The notes under the pieces: generated by a model
Databases searched by the model: none
Told to the model about the DNA's origin: nothing
Seen by the model: the letters and a program-made list of their open reading frames with translations, nothing else
Part shown: positions 21,388 through 33,746 of the stretch, piece by piece
How positions within the stretch are numbered: position 1 is the stretch's first letter
How the letters are laid out: the number at the start of each line of letters is the position of its first letter
Source: Gnetum montanum
Lineage: Eukaryota > Streptophyta > Gnetopsida > Gnetales > Gnetaceae
Direction: 5' to 3'
Assembly: GCA_015680685.1 (NCBI GenBank)
Contig: MNCI01016273.1
Location: 65,454-129,453 of the forward strand
Length of the DNA: 64,000 nucleotides
Program-made: the position numbers and the translations under genes

Positions 21388-24300
21388 TCAGCTCAATCAT
21401 TGGCTTGAGGGTGATATAGAGTTGTTAGTTTATGTTCAACCCCTAAGCATTATGGAATTAGTGAAATATGTTCTGTTATTAGAAATTAATGCTCATGGCA
21501 CACCAAACCTATCTACAACATTTTGTTATACAAACTAGGCCACCATAGATGATCAAATGGTTGATGATGTCCACAGCTTCCATCCATTTAGTATAGTAGT
21601 CAACAACCACTATGATGTAGGTCTCTCTATTTGACATGGGGTTGATGGGACCCATATAGTTAATCCTCTAAAGATCGAAGGGCTCAAGTGATTGGATCCA
21701 TTGTTGAGGTCCATCCATATGTGTGATCATCCCTCCATCATGTTGACATGTGTCATAGGAGTGGATGAAGTGATGGACATCTGTAAAGATTTTAGGCCAA
21801 TAATATCTTTCCATGAAGATCTTAATGATTATCCTCCTCCTAGCATAGTGGTCTCCACAAGGATCTTCATGTGTGTCCTAAAGGATTAGAAGTTGATCTA
21901 CATCAGGGACATACCATCATACTAGGCTATTTGTGCAAACCTTGTAGAGGTTACTGTTGATTTCCATAAAGTGTTTGGCTTGATGAAGAAATTTTTGTTT
22001 CTTCTTATGGTGCCACTCCTTTGGCATCTCTTGTGTGAGTACATAGGATAGGATGTTGTTATACTAGTTTGTTTCTTTGAGATCTTGCTCATTAGCAACA
22101 CTAGCAAAGAGCAGTTCATTAAGAAATTTGTCTGACAATGGGCTCTCCTCCTCATTGCTATCCCATTGCAACTGAGACAAGTGGTAATCTACCACATTCT
22201 TAGTCCCCTTTTAGTTAACCATTGTTAGATCAAACTCCTAGAGGATTACTAGCCACTGTATGACATAGGGGCTCACTGTTGGCTTGTTCATTAAGAACTG
22301 GATGGCACTGTGGTTAATGTGTACAAACACTTTGTATCTAAGCATAGAGTGCCTAAAATTCTCTAATGCATACACGACCATCATAAGCTCCATTTCAGTG
22401 CTGGTGTAGTTAAGTTGTGCATCCACAATACTTTTTCTTGCAGAGTGAATGTAGTGTAAATGTTTTTGATCATCCATTTATGTAAGCATGGCTCCCAAGG
22501 CATAATTTGATACATTTGTCATGATGTGGAATAGTTTGGACCAATTAGGTGCTCATAGAATTGAATTCTTTATGAGTTTTAGTTTTAGTTTTTGGAATGC
22601 ATGCTCACATTCCTTGGTCTAGATGAATGAGTTCCACTACTGGCTTGGTGATCTTTAAGAAGTTTTCAATGAAGCACCTATAATAACCAATGTGGCCAAG
22701 GAAAGATCGCATGTCCTTCATGATCTCTAGATATCTAGTTATTCCTTGGATGACCCTTATCTTTTTTGGGTTTAAATTGATCCCTTTGTTCAAAATTTAA
22801 TGTCCTAAGATAATGCCCTCTTGGATCATTAGATGGATCTTCTGCCAATTAAGCCTCAAGTTAGTTTCTACACATCATTGAAGAACTTGCTCTAGGTAGT
22901 CCAAGGCTTGCTTAAAGGTAGCCCTGTAGGTAAAGAAGTCATCCATGAAGTCTTCTAGGCTTGTTGTTGGAAGATGCTAAGGACTAACTATTGGAATGTG
23001 GTGGAACCATTACATAGGCCAAAGGGCATCTTTCTATATGTAAAGATTCCCTAGGGACTTGTGAATTTTTCCTTGGATGGTTCTTTGGTGCAATATAGAT
23101 TTAGTTATTGGCACTATAACCATCTAGAAAACTATAGTAACAATGCCTTGAGATCGTATCTAGCACTTGGTCCACAAATGACAATGGAAAATGATCTTTG
23201 TAAGTGGCCATATTTAATAGCCAAAAGTCTATACAAACATCCTACTTCACTCCTTTTTTTGGCATAATAATAAGTTGGCTAATCCATTCGCTATTTGCAA
23301 TGGGGTAATTGAACCTAGCATTGAGAAGTTGTTCAATTTCCTCCTTGATGTTTTCTTAAGTTTTGGGTTCATGCATCATTGTAGCTGCCTCTTTGGTTTG
23401 ATCAAGGAATTTTTATATATTTTGTGTTGACATATCCTTGGATCAATTGCTATTAGCTCATGATATGACCAAGAAAAGGTTGTTGGCCATTTGTTCACAA
23501 CTTCTAGCAATTCCTTCTTTTCTATTGGAGTAAGTGTGACATTGATAATGACCAGCTTATCATTGTTTAAAAAGGCATATTCCATTCCTGTTGGTAGAGC
23601 CTTTAGCTTAAGGGGCTCTTGCTTGAAAGTTTTATGGATATCCAAATTTTTTCAACTAATTTCACTTTTTTCATCAGAGAGTTGGCAATGGATTTGTTCC
23701 AACTTACCCATGCTTTCTACTTATTATTGGCTTAGTCTCATTCTCAGTTATTAGCCACTAAGTACCCTCTTGTTTAGTGGCTACTACATATATGCATCTC
23801 TAAATCTTAGTTATTTTTGCATACTAATTGCATGCTTGAAGGAACATGACTTTAATGATCCACAATCTTTGCATGTAATAGCACCCTATGTCACAGTATG
23901 CGATGCATGGAACTCTCTTCTTCTTGATCTTTCCAAATTCATTTTCCTTGAAAATTTCCAAGAAAAGGCCTTAAATTTCGAACCTAGCATCAATAATTCT
24001 TAGCCATGTTCTCCTCATGATGATAGAGAAATCCCCTTTGCAATTCTCCACACAGATTACTAGGAAGTTGGTAGGATAGAACGACCTAGAAATGGTGTTT
24101 ACAATGTCTTTTACCAATTCCAAGGAATAGTGATGGATTGGTTTGCCAACTCTAACATGATGTTGCTCTTTTTTATTAAAGGTAGGTTTCAAGCTCTGTA
24201 TAGTTCTTGGAAAATCAAGTTAACTCCAGAGCTTGAATCCAAAAGAGCATGGCATGGTTCATTTTTGATGATCTGCAAATAAATAAGAGGACTTCCAAGA

Positions 24301-24399
24301 TTAGATTTCTTTCTAGGAAGATGGCTAACCTTGATCTAATCTATGACAACATGGGTTAACATGATGGTATGCAATTTTGTAGTGCTTTTGTTTGAGGTT

Positions 24400-26560
24400 T
24401 TCTTGATTGAACTTTCAAAGGTTAAAGCAGTAGGGTTAACAACCATAGGTGTTAGTGAGGGCTTTGTAGGACTATTGGTTCTAAAGAAGGATCTTTTGCA
24501 AGACTTGAATTCAAGACCACTCAGCTGAGAAGCTCATTGTAATTTTCCTATCCTTGTAATGTTTCTTTACTGTGGCTAGGTACGTATTTTACCTTACATG
24601 GATGGAATAGGTGGTAGAGGAGTTGATGGTGGTGTAGGAGCGGAAGAGTGTTGAGGAGGATAGTAGGGAAATGGGGACTCCTCCCTTGGAAAAGGTGCAC
24701 TATAGTATTTAGAAGAGTAATAGCAATGTGGGAATAAAGTGTGACTGGAAGAGTCACGTGGAGAGATGGGCTACTGAACGTAATACCCATATAGGTTTGA
24801 TTGGTAATAAGGGTATTGCTGCCTTAAAGGTGGCATCCCTCATGACTATGGGTGTTGCCACTATTGGTATTTTTCATGAGGTTGAGGTGGTATTCCACTC
24901 AAGTAGTAAGCTTGTTGGTGAAATTGTTACCAATAGCTATCTTATGGATAAGGCAACCTCATGGGTGCTTTCCATTTTGCTAATCTAGGATTTAAAGCAT
25001 AAAACCTAGATTCCTGTAAGTGTGACACTATGGGACAATAGCCCTTAGGATGTTCATATTGATAGATGTCACACCCATCATCATTGAACTTAAAATATGC
25101 AACCTCCTATATTGTTGTAGCTTTGTCCTTAGATTTATGATGTTTACATTTAGCCTCCTTCTTCTTCCTTCGCTCATGACCACTATCTCTTTGATATCTA
25201 CTTTCATCTCAAATCTTTAGAGTAGTTTGGAATTTTTCATCTGAGTCCCACATCTTATCAACCTTAGCCAATATTTCATTAACAGATTTTTGGATTGGCA
25301 AGGTTTTCCTTTGCACCACTTCATCAAGTGGTGTCTCCTTCTCATTTTCATACAAACAGACCTACCTCTTGTAAATGGAGGGGTCTCTATTATATTCCTA
25401 TGCACTTTCTCATTTTTCAGCTCTCCTTCCTCTTTGGCCACTTTCTCAATAAGGCTTTGAATCTGATGAACTCTTTGGTTAGAAATTCTCCCTTGTGCAT
25501 AAACCCCAAGGGTTCTCCTAGTTTCAGTTCTAAGGCCATCTATGATATAACACAATTGATCCTGTTGAGAGTATCCTTGGGTTGGGCAACAATGCAACAA
25601 AGAGTAGTACCTATCGATAGTCACATCCAATGACTCATGAGTGTCCTATTTCCACCCTTGGATTTGCCTCCTCAAATTGTATACTTTAGAGTATGTTTGG
25701 TACCTTTCATTGAATAGCTTTAGCAGTGTTCTCCATCACCAAATAGATTTTAGTTCTAAGGATTGGTAGCAGCTCTTTGCTTCTTTGATGAGTATCCTTG
25801 GGATAGTTTTAGCCTTTGTCATTTATTTTCTACATTTTGCAAGGCACATGCATCATGGAAGGCTTGGAAATGATTTTGTGGATCTGAAGCGTATCCCCCT
25901 CAAACTTGGGGATATTATTTATATCCAACTATTTGATTTGGCCATTCTTCACATGCTTGGTTGGAATTCTGATAGCCTCTAAAATGTTTAACATGTTTCT
26001 AGTAGTTAACAGGGGCTCATCATAGTCATATTAGTGTTTATGATCCCTATCATGGACATGATCCCCATGATGAGTCTTGTTGTGCCTTCCTTCTTTGTGA
26101 TGTTCATCCCCACATTGCTCATTCCCATGGTCTTTGCTATCTCAATAGGATCTATGATCATCCCTATCTCATTGTTCATCTTCATTATGATTTCTATTTC
26201 CTTTGCTTCTCCTATTAGAGTTGGAGGAGGAAGATGGTGAGGATGATGATGAAGCTGAAGAGGGAGAAGAACTAGTACTAGAATAATGCCTACTACCCCA
26301 TCTTATTTGGTCCCTATCCTAGTCATCATGTTTATGTTTTTCTTGGTGCTTGTCATTGTTCTTGCCTTAGTGACCACCTTTTGAGGCTCCATGATCTTGA
26401 GATGTATTCTTCCCATTACCAGGGTTGTCCACAGTCGATTATAACTACTGGTTAATGATATCCTCATCAAAGAGAGAAGGAGAATCTATGATTGTGGAGA
26501 ATCTTCACTGTAAGAGGAAGTCAGATCAATGATTGTGTAAAACTAGTATGCATTTGTTGT
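24400..26560 (-). pseudogene. E1 gag, decayed
   Basis: The retrotransposon gag domain is clearest at 25630-25370 (DRYYSLLHCCP, 'YIIDGLRTETRRTLG'). Upstream (26285-26060) is a Ser-rich tract followed on the 3' side by alternating His/Asp-rich sequence, encoding a low-complexity linker as in E2. Downstream, at 25073-25033, is a zinc-knuckle remnant C-D-I-Y-Q-Y-E-H-P-K-G-Y-C in which the second Cys is Tyr. The C-terminal part (24950-24590) is rich in Pro, Tyr and His. Several frame changes and stops are present. Confidence 0.8.
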
Positions 26561-26656
26561 TATTCTTTTTCTTAATGGTTTTAACATTGAGTTTTTTTTC
26601 AATGATGTTAGAGGTTTTTACTATCTTTTCTATGTAGTGTACTTAGCTAACTAAAA

Positions 26657-26674
26657 TCCTTGGCAATGGTGCCA
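26657..26674 (-). other. E1 primer-binding site, tRNA-Asp type
   Basis: Minus strand TGGCACCATTGCCAAGGA, one base from the LTR end. It matches the complement of plant tRNA-Asp 3' end (TGGCGCCGTTGCCGGGGA) at every base except those in or next to former CpGs. Confidence 0.85.
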
Positions 26675-26675
26675 A

Positions 26676-27604
26676 TGATGAGTGATAAGTAGTACCTACA
26701 TCCAACCATATAAATGACAAGTGTTGCACTAGAGATCTAGTCAAATTCTATGGACTTCAACTCTCTAAATGCACAATAATCAAGGTAGTGACTTAAGGAT
26801 GTGATTGTCATCTTTTTGGATTCACTTGTATAAGTGCACATCCACGTATCTTAGTAGAATTAAAAGATTTGGATGCTAATGTCTTATGCTTACAAGAAGT
26901 CTTACCATGGGAATTTCTATATGGTTAAGTGTAAGCTAAGGCACATGATTTTTATTTCTTTTATGTTTTATCTTATCTAGTATAAGCATAAAGAGAAGTA
27001 ATTAATTATGAATTAATTTAATTAATTATCTAATGTCTTAATCTAGTTCCTAACATAAGCATTTGGGCCCACCTTTTGTGCACATCTTGAACTTGTTAAG
27101 AATGCTACTAGGTTACCAAGTGTTAGGCTACTAGGTGAACCAAGTAATAACACTGCTGGGATTACCAAGCATTAACGGTATGTTCAAGGTGATCATAATT
27201 ATGTGTATTACTTAAGTAAAGACATAAATGTAAAGTGCATGAATAATAAAGTGCATGAAAGTAAACATTAATCTATTCTTAAGTGCTGCAAGGAGTTCCA
27301 AGAGTCTCATCTTTATTGTTAGTACATCAAAGTGTTCAAGTACATTGATGCTCAAATAAGGATCCGTACAATCCTTGAAGTCCTATTGTGGGCACTTAGA
27401 AAATATTCTAACTCTTAAGGAATGAAATTGCAAGAACTTAGCTACTCTATTGACTCAATGATGTCATAAATGTGGAGGATACATGAATTTATATAGGTAG
27501 AGATAGACACTACATTGATGCATATTCATTAACACATCAACCCATGCATCGATGGGGATGCATTGATGCATGCCTATCGGTGTAGCCCATTGCATGATTT
27601 ATCA
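26676..27604 (-). repeat. E1 5' LTR
   Basis: 929 bp, TGATGAG...TTTATCA. TATA-like 'CTATATAAA' (minus) at 27489-27499. Upstream of it, at 27515-27590, are GATGCAT/ATGCAT-type palindromic repeats. Confidence 0.9.
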
Positions 27605-29100
27605 AAAGATATACAAACTTATGAGCTAATGAGCTTACCAAGTATCTTTTTCTAGATTCAACACTTCCTAATCGATATCTATCATCCATTAACCATGTTA
27701 AAAAGCATGAGAATTCAATTATGATAATTGATGTAACCAAGAATCATGTCCCATACCATATATTAATTAAAGAAAAAATTATATTACTATATAGGCCAAG
27801 GACTCACACCTTGCATCCTTGAAGAAAGTGCCCAAGCAACAAAGCTAGTGGAACATCCACAAGTTGGAGTCTCAATCCTATACAATATCTAGTTGTACAC
27901 AATCAAAACTCATAATTATATCAAAAGTAAAGGTGGGATAAGTTTGAAATTAAAAGGAAGAGGATATGAGGGATTCAAAAATTTGAAAGTTATTACTCAA
28001 GCCATGTATTAATATAGGACACTACTAGTAAATACACTTCAAATAACTAACGATATGGTAAAATTACAAATGATGCACTTTGGAGTAGCTGTTGAACATA
28101 GCTATCTTTGGAATATGTAACAACCACCTATATTTTCCAAACTCATCATATCGCTAACTATTATGTACTTTGAAATAGGTGGTAACATGCCATATGCTTC
28201 TTTTGCAGCATCTATAGTACATAATCCTTTGCACATCCTTGGGATCCTTTTGTTCTTTAGTTTTATCATGTCATATTAATTATTGTGATTGGTGAAATTG
28301 GTGGAAAAAACTAACAATTTATATCAAGTCCATAAAGTATACTCACTAACCATTTTGTTGGGTGAGATGACTAGTGATCTATGTGAAATCCAAATATACA
28401 CATTGTTAATAGTCATCATGTTGGATATGGATAGCAACTTGCTCTAATTAATGTCAGTTTCCTAACAAAATATATAAACCAATGTGATTTAACAACAATA
28501 ATCTTATTAGCAAAATATATATATAAATTTAAGTATTATACTTTTATAAATACTACTTATAAATTGTATTAAAAATGGTGTTGTTTAGGTGCTTATCATA
28601 GCCTCCACATAGCATTTTGTTAATTCCATGGAAAAATAATGCAAAAAATAATAAAGCACCTAAAATTATTATTTATTATAAATCATAATTTTAAATTTTT
28701 ATTTCTTTGAGTGACAAGATTATTCATTCATGACTTAATTAGGAAGGTTACTTAGTGTGCATTCCACATTAACTAAAATACCCTTATAAGATTTGATTTT
28801 TCCTTACCAATATGACTTATAATCTCAAGGTATGAATCCATATTTCCTAAGTTTCAAGGATATAAGATGCATCTTATTTTCGACTTATCTGCTAACTTGA
28901 TTTTGAGTACCATACTTGTTAGTCATAAGTACTAGTCTTAACATTAGGATTTTTTTTTTTCAAATCTTCACTTAATTTAAGACATTTTAATTAAGGATGT
29001 GGTGAGGCCCAGGTTCCAGTCCTTCAAATTGAAGTTAAATCCTACAAAATTCTCACAAGAACACACAATAGAAAATAATAAAAGAAACACAAGTATTTTT
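27605..29100. other. Unassigned degenerate DNA
   Basis: No supportable coding frame, RNA gene or LTR pair. AT-rich with some repeated short words. Probably eroded repeat DNA. Confidence 0.4.
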
Positions 29101-29129
29101 TCTTTCTTGAAAATATAAAGATTCACACA

Positions 29130-29260
29130 AATTTGAAAGTAAACATCCCAAGGAGATGTCTATATTATAGAGGAAACATCTATCATGCATGGGAGATGTC
29201 TATCTTATAGGAGAAACATCTGTCTTAGTAGGGATAAAAATAAAGATGCTTATCTTGAGG
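29130..29260. repeat. GATGTCT-repeat block, possible old copia LTR scrap
   Basis: Repeated 'ggagatgtctat(a/c)tta', 'ggaaacatct(a/g)tc' units. The same AGATGTCT/AGACATCT words are clustered in the copia LTR at 55280-55470, so this may be a fragment of a related LTR. Confidence 0.4.
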
Positions 29261-30849
29261 TTTAGAACATCAGGATACCTCTAAATAAGTTCCAATTAAC
29301 CTTGAAACCCTTTGAACTCATCAAAATAAACTCAAAACACCCCCAAACATGTCAAAAATTAAGGAAAAGAACCATCATTAGAGAGATGGCACATTGGTCT
29401 AGTTGATGTCCACATCAATATGTAAGACAACTAAAGTTCTTAGAGCAAAATCTTACATTTATTTAATCTAAATTATCATTCTCTTCATCCTTCATAACTT
29501 CAAACTAGACTCTTAGTAGTTTGAGATGAAAATAACTAGAATGATAATCTATTTAACTATGAACATTCATATCTAGCAATATCCCATAATATAAATATAT
29601 AATATAATACTATAATATAGAATAGTCAATCATTGGTCAAATTTAGCTAGTTAGTAGACTATTTGTAACTATGATCTTTTATTTATTAAGATGTGAATAA
29701 AGGAACAATGTAATTTTTTCATAATCAAATAATAATAATAGGAATAACCTATTCACTTACCTTTTATCTTGTTCTTAAAAAAATGAAAAATTTTAAGTTG
29801 AAAAAATTATTAGGTTGTAGAGGTATCGAAATTTCCTTTCCCGACTATAATTAGTTAGCATGGATGCAATAGCTATAAAGTATGGTTAGCCTTCTATTTC
29901 ATAGATAAGTCTCTTCATGTTAACTGACAAGAATAAAAATTCAACTATACTTTTAGTTTGATTTGATTGTATGTGTATTGGTTTGCTTATTTACTTTATT
30001 TGTAGTTTTTTATTTTCTTTTTCAAAATTATTTTATTGTGTTTGTATATATATTGAGAGAGAGAATCATTTCACCTACCAATCCATGTAATCATTGTGAA
30101 AGTTAGTAGCTCTACTTATAGTTAGAAGTATGCAAGTAAATAATAATAATAATAATACATTTAACAATGGCACTACTCCAACTATAGGGAGCTTGTGATA
30201 GGTAATGTGTTTGGTTGACATTCCAATAACTTTCTATTACATAGATTAAGTTTATAAGCCATAAAGGTTAATCCATGCATCCTAGGTTATTCATTAGAAG
30301 AAAATTTCTATTCAACCAACATATGTAAAATATATGATAAAGCCCATTTAATTCATAAAAGAATAGGTAACAAAAGGTATGTATTCTTATCATTTAGAGA
30401 TGTAAAAGAAATTAATTTATTATCAAGGGATCAAGGAGATTAGGAATTAAAGACTTAGTTTATTTTATTAAGATCATTAGGTTTTAGAATAGGCTAAGCA
30501 CTAGTAGTTCTCATTCATTCTAAGATTAAATTTTAAAATATAATAATAATAATAGTAATAGTAATAGTAATAATAATGGATACTATTAGAAAAATATATA
30601 CTCATACATTTATTATACCAAGAGTTACACATTTAAGGTTTATCAAGATAGAGCCTAAAGTTAGACCTAAGACAATATGAAAAAAAACTTTTAGAGTGGC
30701 AATAAATAATTACAATAGGGATATCAATCTTTTCCTTTTGTGACATGAATAGGAGCATAAGAGGTTAATTATGAGAATGCTAATACTTTATTAGTTTACA
30801 TTATGCCTTTTGTATAGTTCTTACGTAAGGTTCTTGTTTTTCAAGTCAT
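29261..30849. other. Unassigned degenerate DNA with ATA/ATAGTA microsatellites
   Basis: No gene seen. (AAT)n-type microsatellites lie near 30140-30160 and 30538-30585. Confidence 0.45.
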
Positions 30850-32390
30850 TAGGTGCTTGTTTTTAAACTCGTAAGACCTGCATTCAAGCTTGGGTATAAC
30901 CACTTTGAGGTTGAAAGTGGATGTATTATTTGTCAATACAAACATCCCAAGAGAAATTGTCCTATGATGGCCCATTTGCAAAAATCTAGGGCATATGTAT
31001 TAAATTTAAAGTTCCTTAAAATGAAAATTCATAAAAGATTATCTTATTTGTAAGGTAATTTTATATAACCCTATCAATAACACTACCCTAGCAGGGCTTA
31101 CCCTTAAATCACAAGAGCAATATAAGCAATAGTGAAAAAAAAAACATAGTCATGAAAAATAACTATTAACACAGTTATGTAAGAAGAACTATTAACATAA
31201 CCTTAGCAAAAGAGTGCAACAAGAGTAGTTTGTATACAAAGAGAGGATAATACAAACAATTATGAATAAAATTAAAGAAGTGTCCTTTCTTTAGGACAAG
31301 TCTAGAGAAGGCTGGTAGAGTAGGAGCTTCATTCAACACTGATCCTCTTATTACATATCCTTATGTAATCACCAAGCTTTGACAATAATCAAACTACAAT
31401 CTTACAATTGTCATGTTAACTCATATAGTATCAAATTGGAAAAAGGTAGGAAGTATTTGAAATAAAATAATAGATCCTAGATGGCCTTTGATTTATCTAC
31501 AAATTGCTAGAAAATTACCTTGTAAAGCTCTACTAGACTTGGGTTTAAGAGTCCATTTGATCTCTTAAAAAATGTATAAGGCATGAAACCTACCATTATT
31601 AAAGAAGTGCAACATAAGACTAGAGCTCATAAACTAATTAGACACCATCCCTTTGGGATAAGTAGATAGTGTGGTAGCCATTATAAATAGCTGGTCTTAT
31701 CTAGTAGGTTTTCTTGTGATCAATGTAAAGAATGATAAGGAGGATATTCTTGTCATTATGGGGAGAACACGAGTTAGCATAATTAATGCTAAGCTAGGAA
31801 TTAGAAATTTGTTCTTGAAGGTTTTCAAGGAAGATGAGAACAAAGGCATACATATACAAATAATTTCATGCATTACTTACAATAATGAAGGGTGTAGTTG
31901 TAGACCAAAAGTTCAAAATGTCAATACAATGCTTATACCAGCCACAACAAACTCAATAAATATGTATAAAAAGACATAATAGCCACTAAATCAAAAGAAA
32001 CCAAATTTTTAAGAAATAAGAGCATAAAAAAATCCAAAACATGCATGGAAACATCCAACCCACTAATCAATTCCTATCCTAGGATAAGAACCCAGATAAA
32101 GAACTTCAATAGGAAACCTTGAACCTTGAACATACATCAAAAAGAAGTATTGAACATGGATACCTAAAACTTGAAATTGATAATAAAAAAGACAAAATAT
32201 ATGAATCCTCTAAAATGGAAAGACAATCTAATCCAACAAGATATGTATCTACAAGTGATCAAAACTTGATTATCATCAATGTTACATGGGAAAATAAATA
32301 GAAACATAATCCACTAAGAATGATAAATAAGAAACCTATAGAATATGATCTTGGGGATGTGTATTCTATTTTTCAAACACTCACCCATTA

Positions 32391-32413
32391 GTTCAATTGT
32401 AGGGGAGATGCCC
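32391..32413 (+). other. E4 internal polypurine-like tract
   Basis: Plus strand CAATTGTAGGGGAGATG, in the same place relative to the family plan as the tracts in E1, E2 and E3, although pol itself is mostly deleted here. Confidence 0.6.
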
Positions 32414-33029
32414 TATCTTGAATTAGGGATTGGTATGTGTACTTTAACTTATTTTTACAACTTATTAGTTTTCAATTTCTTAATACTTTTCTTCATTTTT
32501 AATAGCATTTTCTTAATTCTCTCTACTTTCTTATTTTTTGATCATTTTCAAATTATTATTATTTTTTAAATTCTTTAATATCTTCCAAATTTTTTATACA
32601 TTTTCCTATTCTTTATACATTTTTTTCATTTTTTGAAGTACATTTTAAAAAAATTTTCTAATAAAGTATTAAGTAGTAAGCACAATGTAGTTGAACAACA
32701 AGAATTTTACTTTATGTTATTCAATCATTGGAAAACTAACCATATATACAATGAAATTGCATCATCCATTCCCACATTTCTAATAATAAGAGGCTCTTAC
32801 CATTTACATAATGAGATTCTCATAACATAAAACTAAAATAAGTATCTAATCATTATGCTTCAATGAAAATGTGAAGAACCAAGTGGGAATGATAAGAGTA
32901 TGACATGAAAAAAATTTGTTGATTCTTTAAGCTTCTTCTATCAGTCTCATTACATTATAAGATTGTATCATTACTTGTGTTATAATTTCAAATGGAAGAA
33001 TGTTATTGAATAAGTGTTGTCTTGCCATG

Positions 33030-33240
33030 TCACTAAAAAGACATGTTACCAATGATTGAAGGTAGTCCTTTGGTAAGGTTGGCACAATAATTACGTAATA
33101 AATGTTCTTAGGGGTACCACTAGAAAGGCATCTTATCCATGCTTGAAGGTAGGGCACTTTTTAGGAATCTAAAAAGATCTCTTATACGTATATTGGTTAC
33201 AAGGCTAGTAAGATTTCTACCTATGCCTAAAGGTAGTCCT
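33030..33240 (+). repeat. Three copies of the mini-ORF end in E4
   Basis: Units centred near 33045, 33130 and 33215 each contain a version of 'aaagacatgttacccatgcctgaaggtagtcc'. Spacing is about 86 bp. In E1-E3 the same motif occurs once. Confidence 0.65.
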
Positions 33241-33260
33241 TTGACCAATGGCCAAGTATC

Positions 33261-33746
33261 CTTCAAAATAAACTAGTTAATCAATTAAATGCTTCATTGT
33301 TCTTTATTGTGAAGTAATGATATTCCCTACATTTATGATGATCTTATGGTTGTAAGTTTTTGGATGATATGATTTGATGTCTGTAGTAAGTGATATGGAC
33401 TAGGTTTAGATCCTAGATGGATAGAAAAATGATCTTTTTAATCATGCATCATGTACAGAATTCATTATGATTTGGTAATATACCTCAAATCTTGTTCTCT
33501 ATGATCTCTACAATCATCATTCTAACTCATTGTTGTATATGATTATAATCTCACGATTCTATATAACATAGTATTATTTTCCTACTAAGAGAATACTAAT
33601 ATATGTATCTTAGAAGATAGGTATGATTTACGTTCAACTTCTTGTGTACCCATAGATACTTGTAGGTATGGTTATACAAAGTCATTAAGGATAAGAGCTT
33701 GCTTTAGGAAGGATTTAATTGTATAAATCTTCTTTATCATACTTAA
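33261..33746. other. Unassigned, left flank of E3
   Basis: No gene seen. It ends at the first base of the E3 LTR; the five bases before it are CTTAA. Confidence 0.4.

Larger units (their letters stand above)
19960..24345 (-). pseudogene. E1 pol (protease, RT, RNase H, integrase), decayed and split
   Basis: Protease: 'HALLDSSSGVNLI' near 24250-24210 (catalytic D-S-G appears as D-S-S). RT: 'MPFGLCN' near 23030, FMDD intact at 22937-22951, 'QEGIILGH' and 'RSFLGHIGYY' to about 22640. RNase H at 22530-22238 includes 'LNYTSTEMELMMVVYALENF' and 'HINHSA'. Integrase: zinc-binding 'TCQHDGG' near 21730, then 'INYMGPINPMS' where the first catalytic Asp is Asn (21659-21661), and 'LISNNRTYF' where the second is Asn. 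The C-terminal 'YGKLPMLLIQAKL' is at 20368-20330 and the segment 'LVNTQQLKP' near 20020. The frame is broken by many stops and by the solo LTR at 20516-21387, after which the integrase resumes exactly. Confidence 0.88.
14500..27604 (-). mobile_element. E1: degenerate Ty3/gypsy element with extra ORF
   Basis: Order on the minus strand: 5' LTR (26676-27604), PBS (26657-26674), gag, protease, RT, RNase H, integrase, internal PPT, mini-ORF, aORF, 3' PPT, and a 3' LTR cut off on its left at about 14500. The tRNA-Asp type primer site is typical of the Athila/Tat branch of plant gypsy elements; the lineage call is an inference from that. A solo LTR of the same superfamily interrupts integrase at 20516-21387. 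All coding regions carry stops and frameshifts. The base after the 5' LTR begins AAAGA, but the partner target duplication is lost with the truncated 3' LTR. Confidence 0.9.
30850..33260 (+). pseudogene. E4: plus-strand fragment of the same gypsy family
   Basis: Read on the plus strand: a gag zinc knuckle C-I-I-C-Q-Y-K-H-P-K-R-N-C at 30922-30960 (CX2CX3HX4C, intact here); a protease around 31490-31800 with 'CKALLDLG' and 'VIMGRTRVSIINAKLGIRNL'; a pre-RT segment 'DQNLIIINVTW' near 32260. After a large deletion comes an internal PPT-like tract (32391-32413) and post-pol spacer. Most of RT, all of RNase H and integrase are gone. No LTR of its own was found on either side. Its orientation is opposite to E1-E3, so it is a separate insertion or an inverted remnant. 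Confidence 0.78.

Noticed and set aside
21922-22155. 77-codon minus-strand ORF in E1
   Set aside because: Out of frame with the integrase linker, which reads correctly in another frame with stops.
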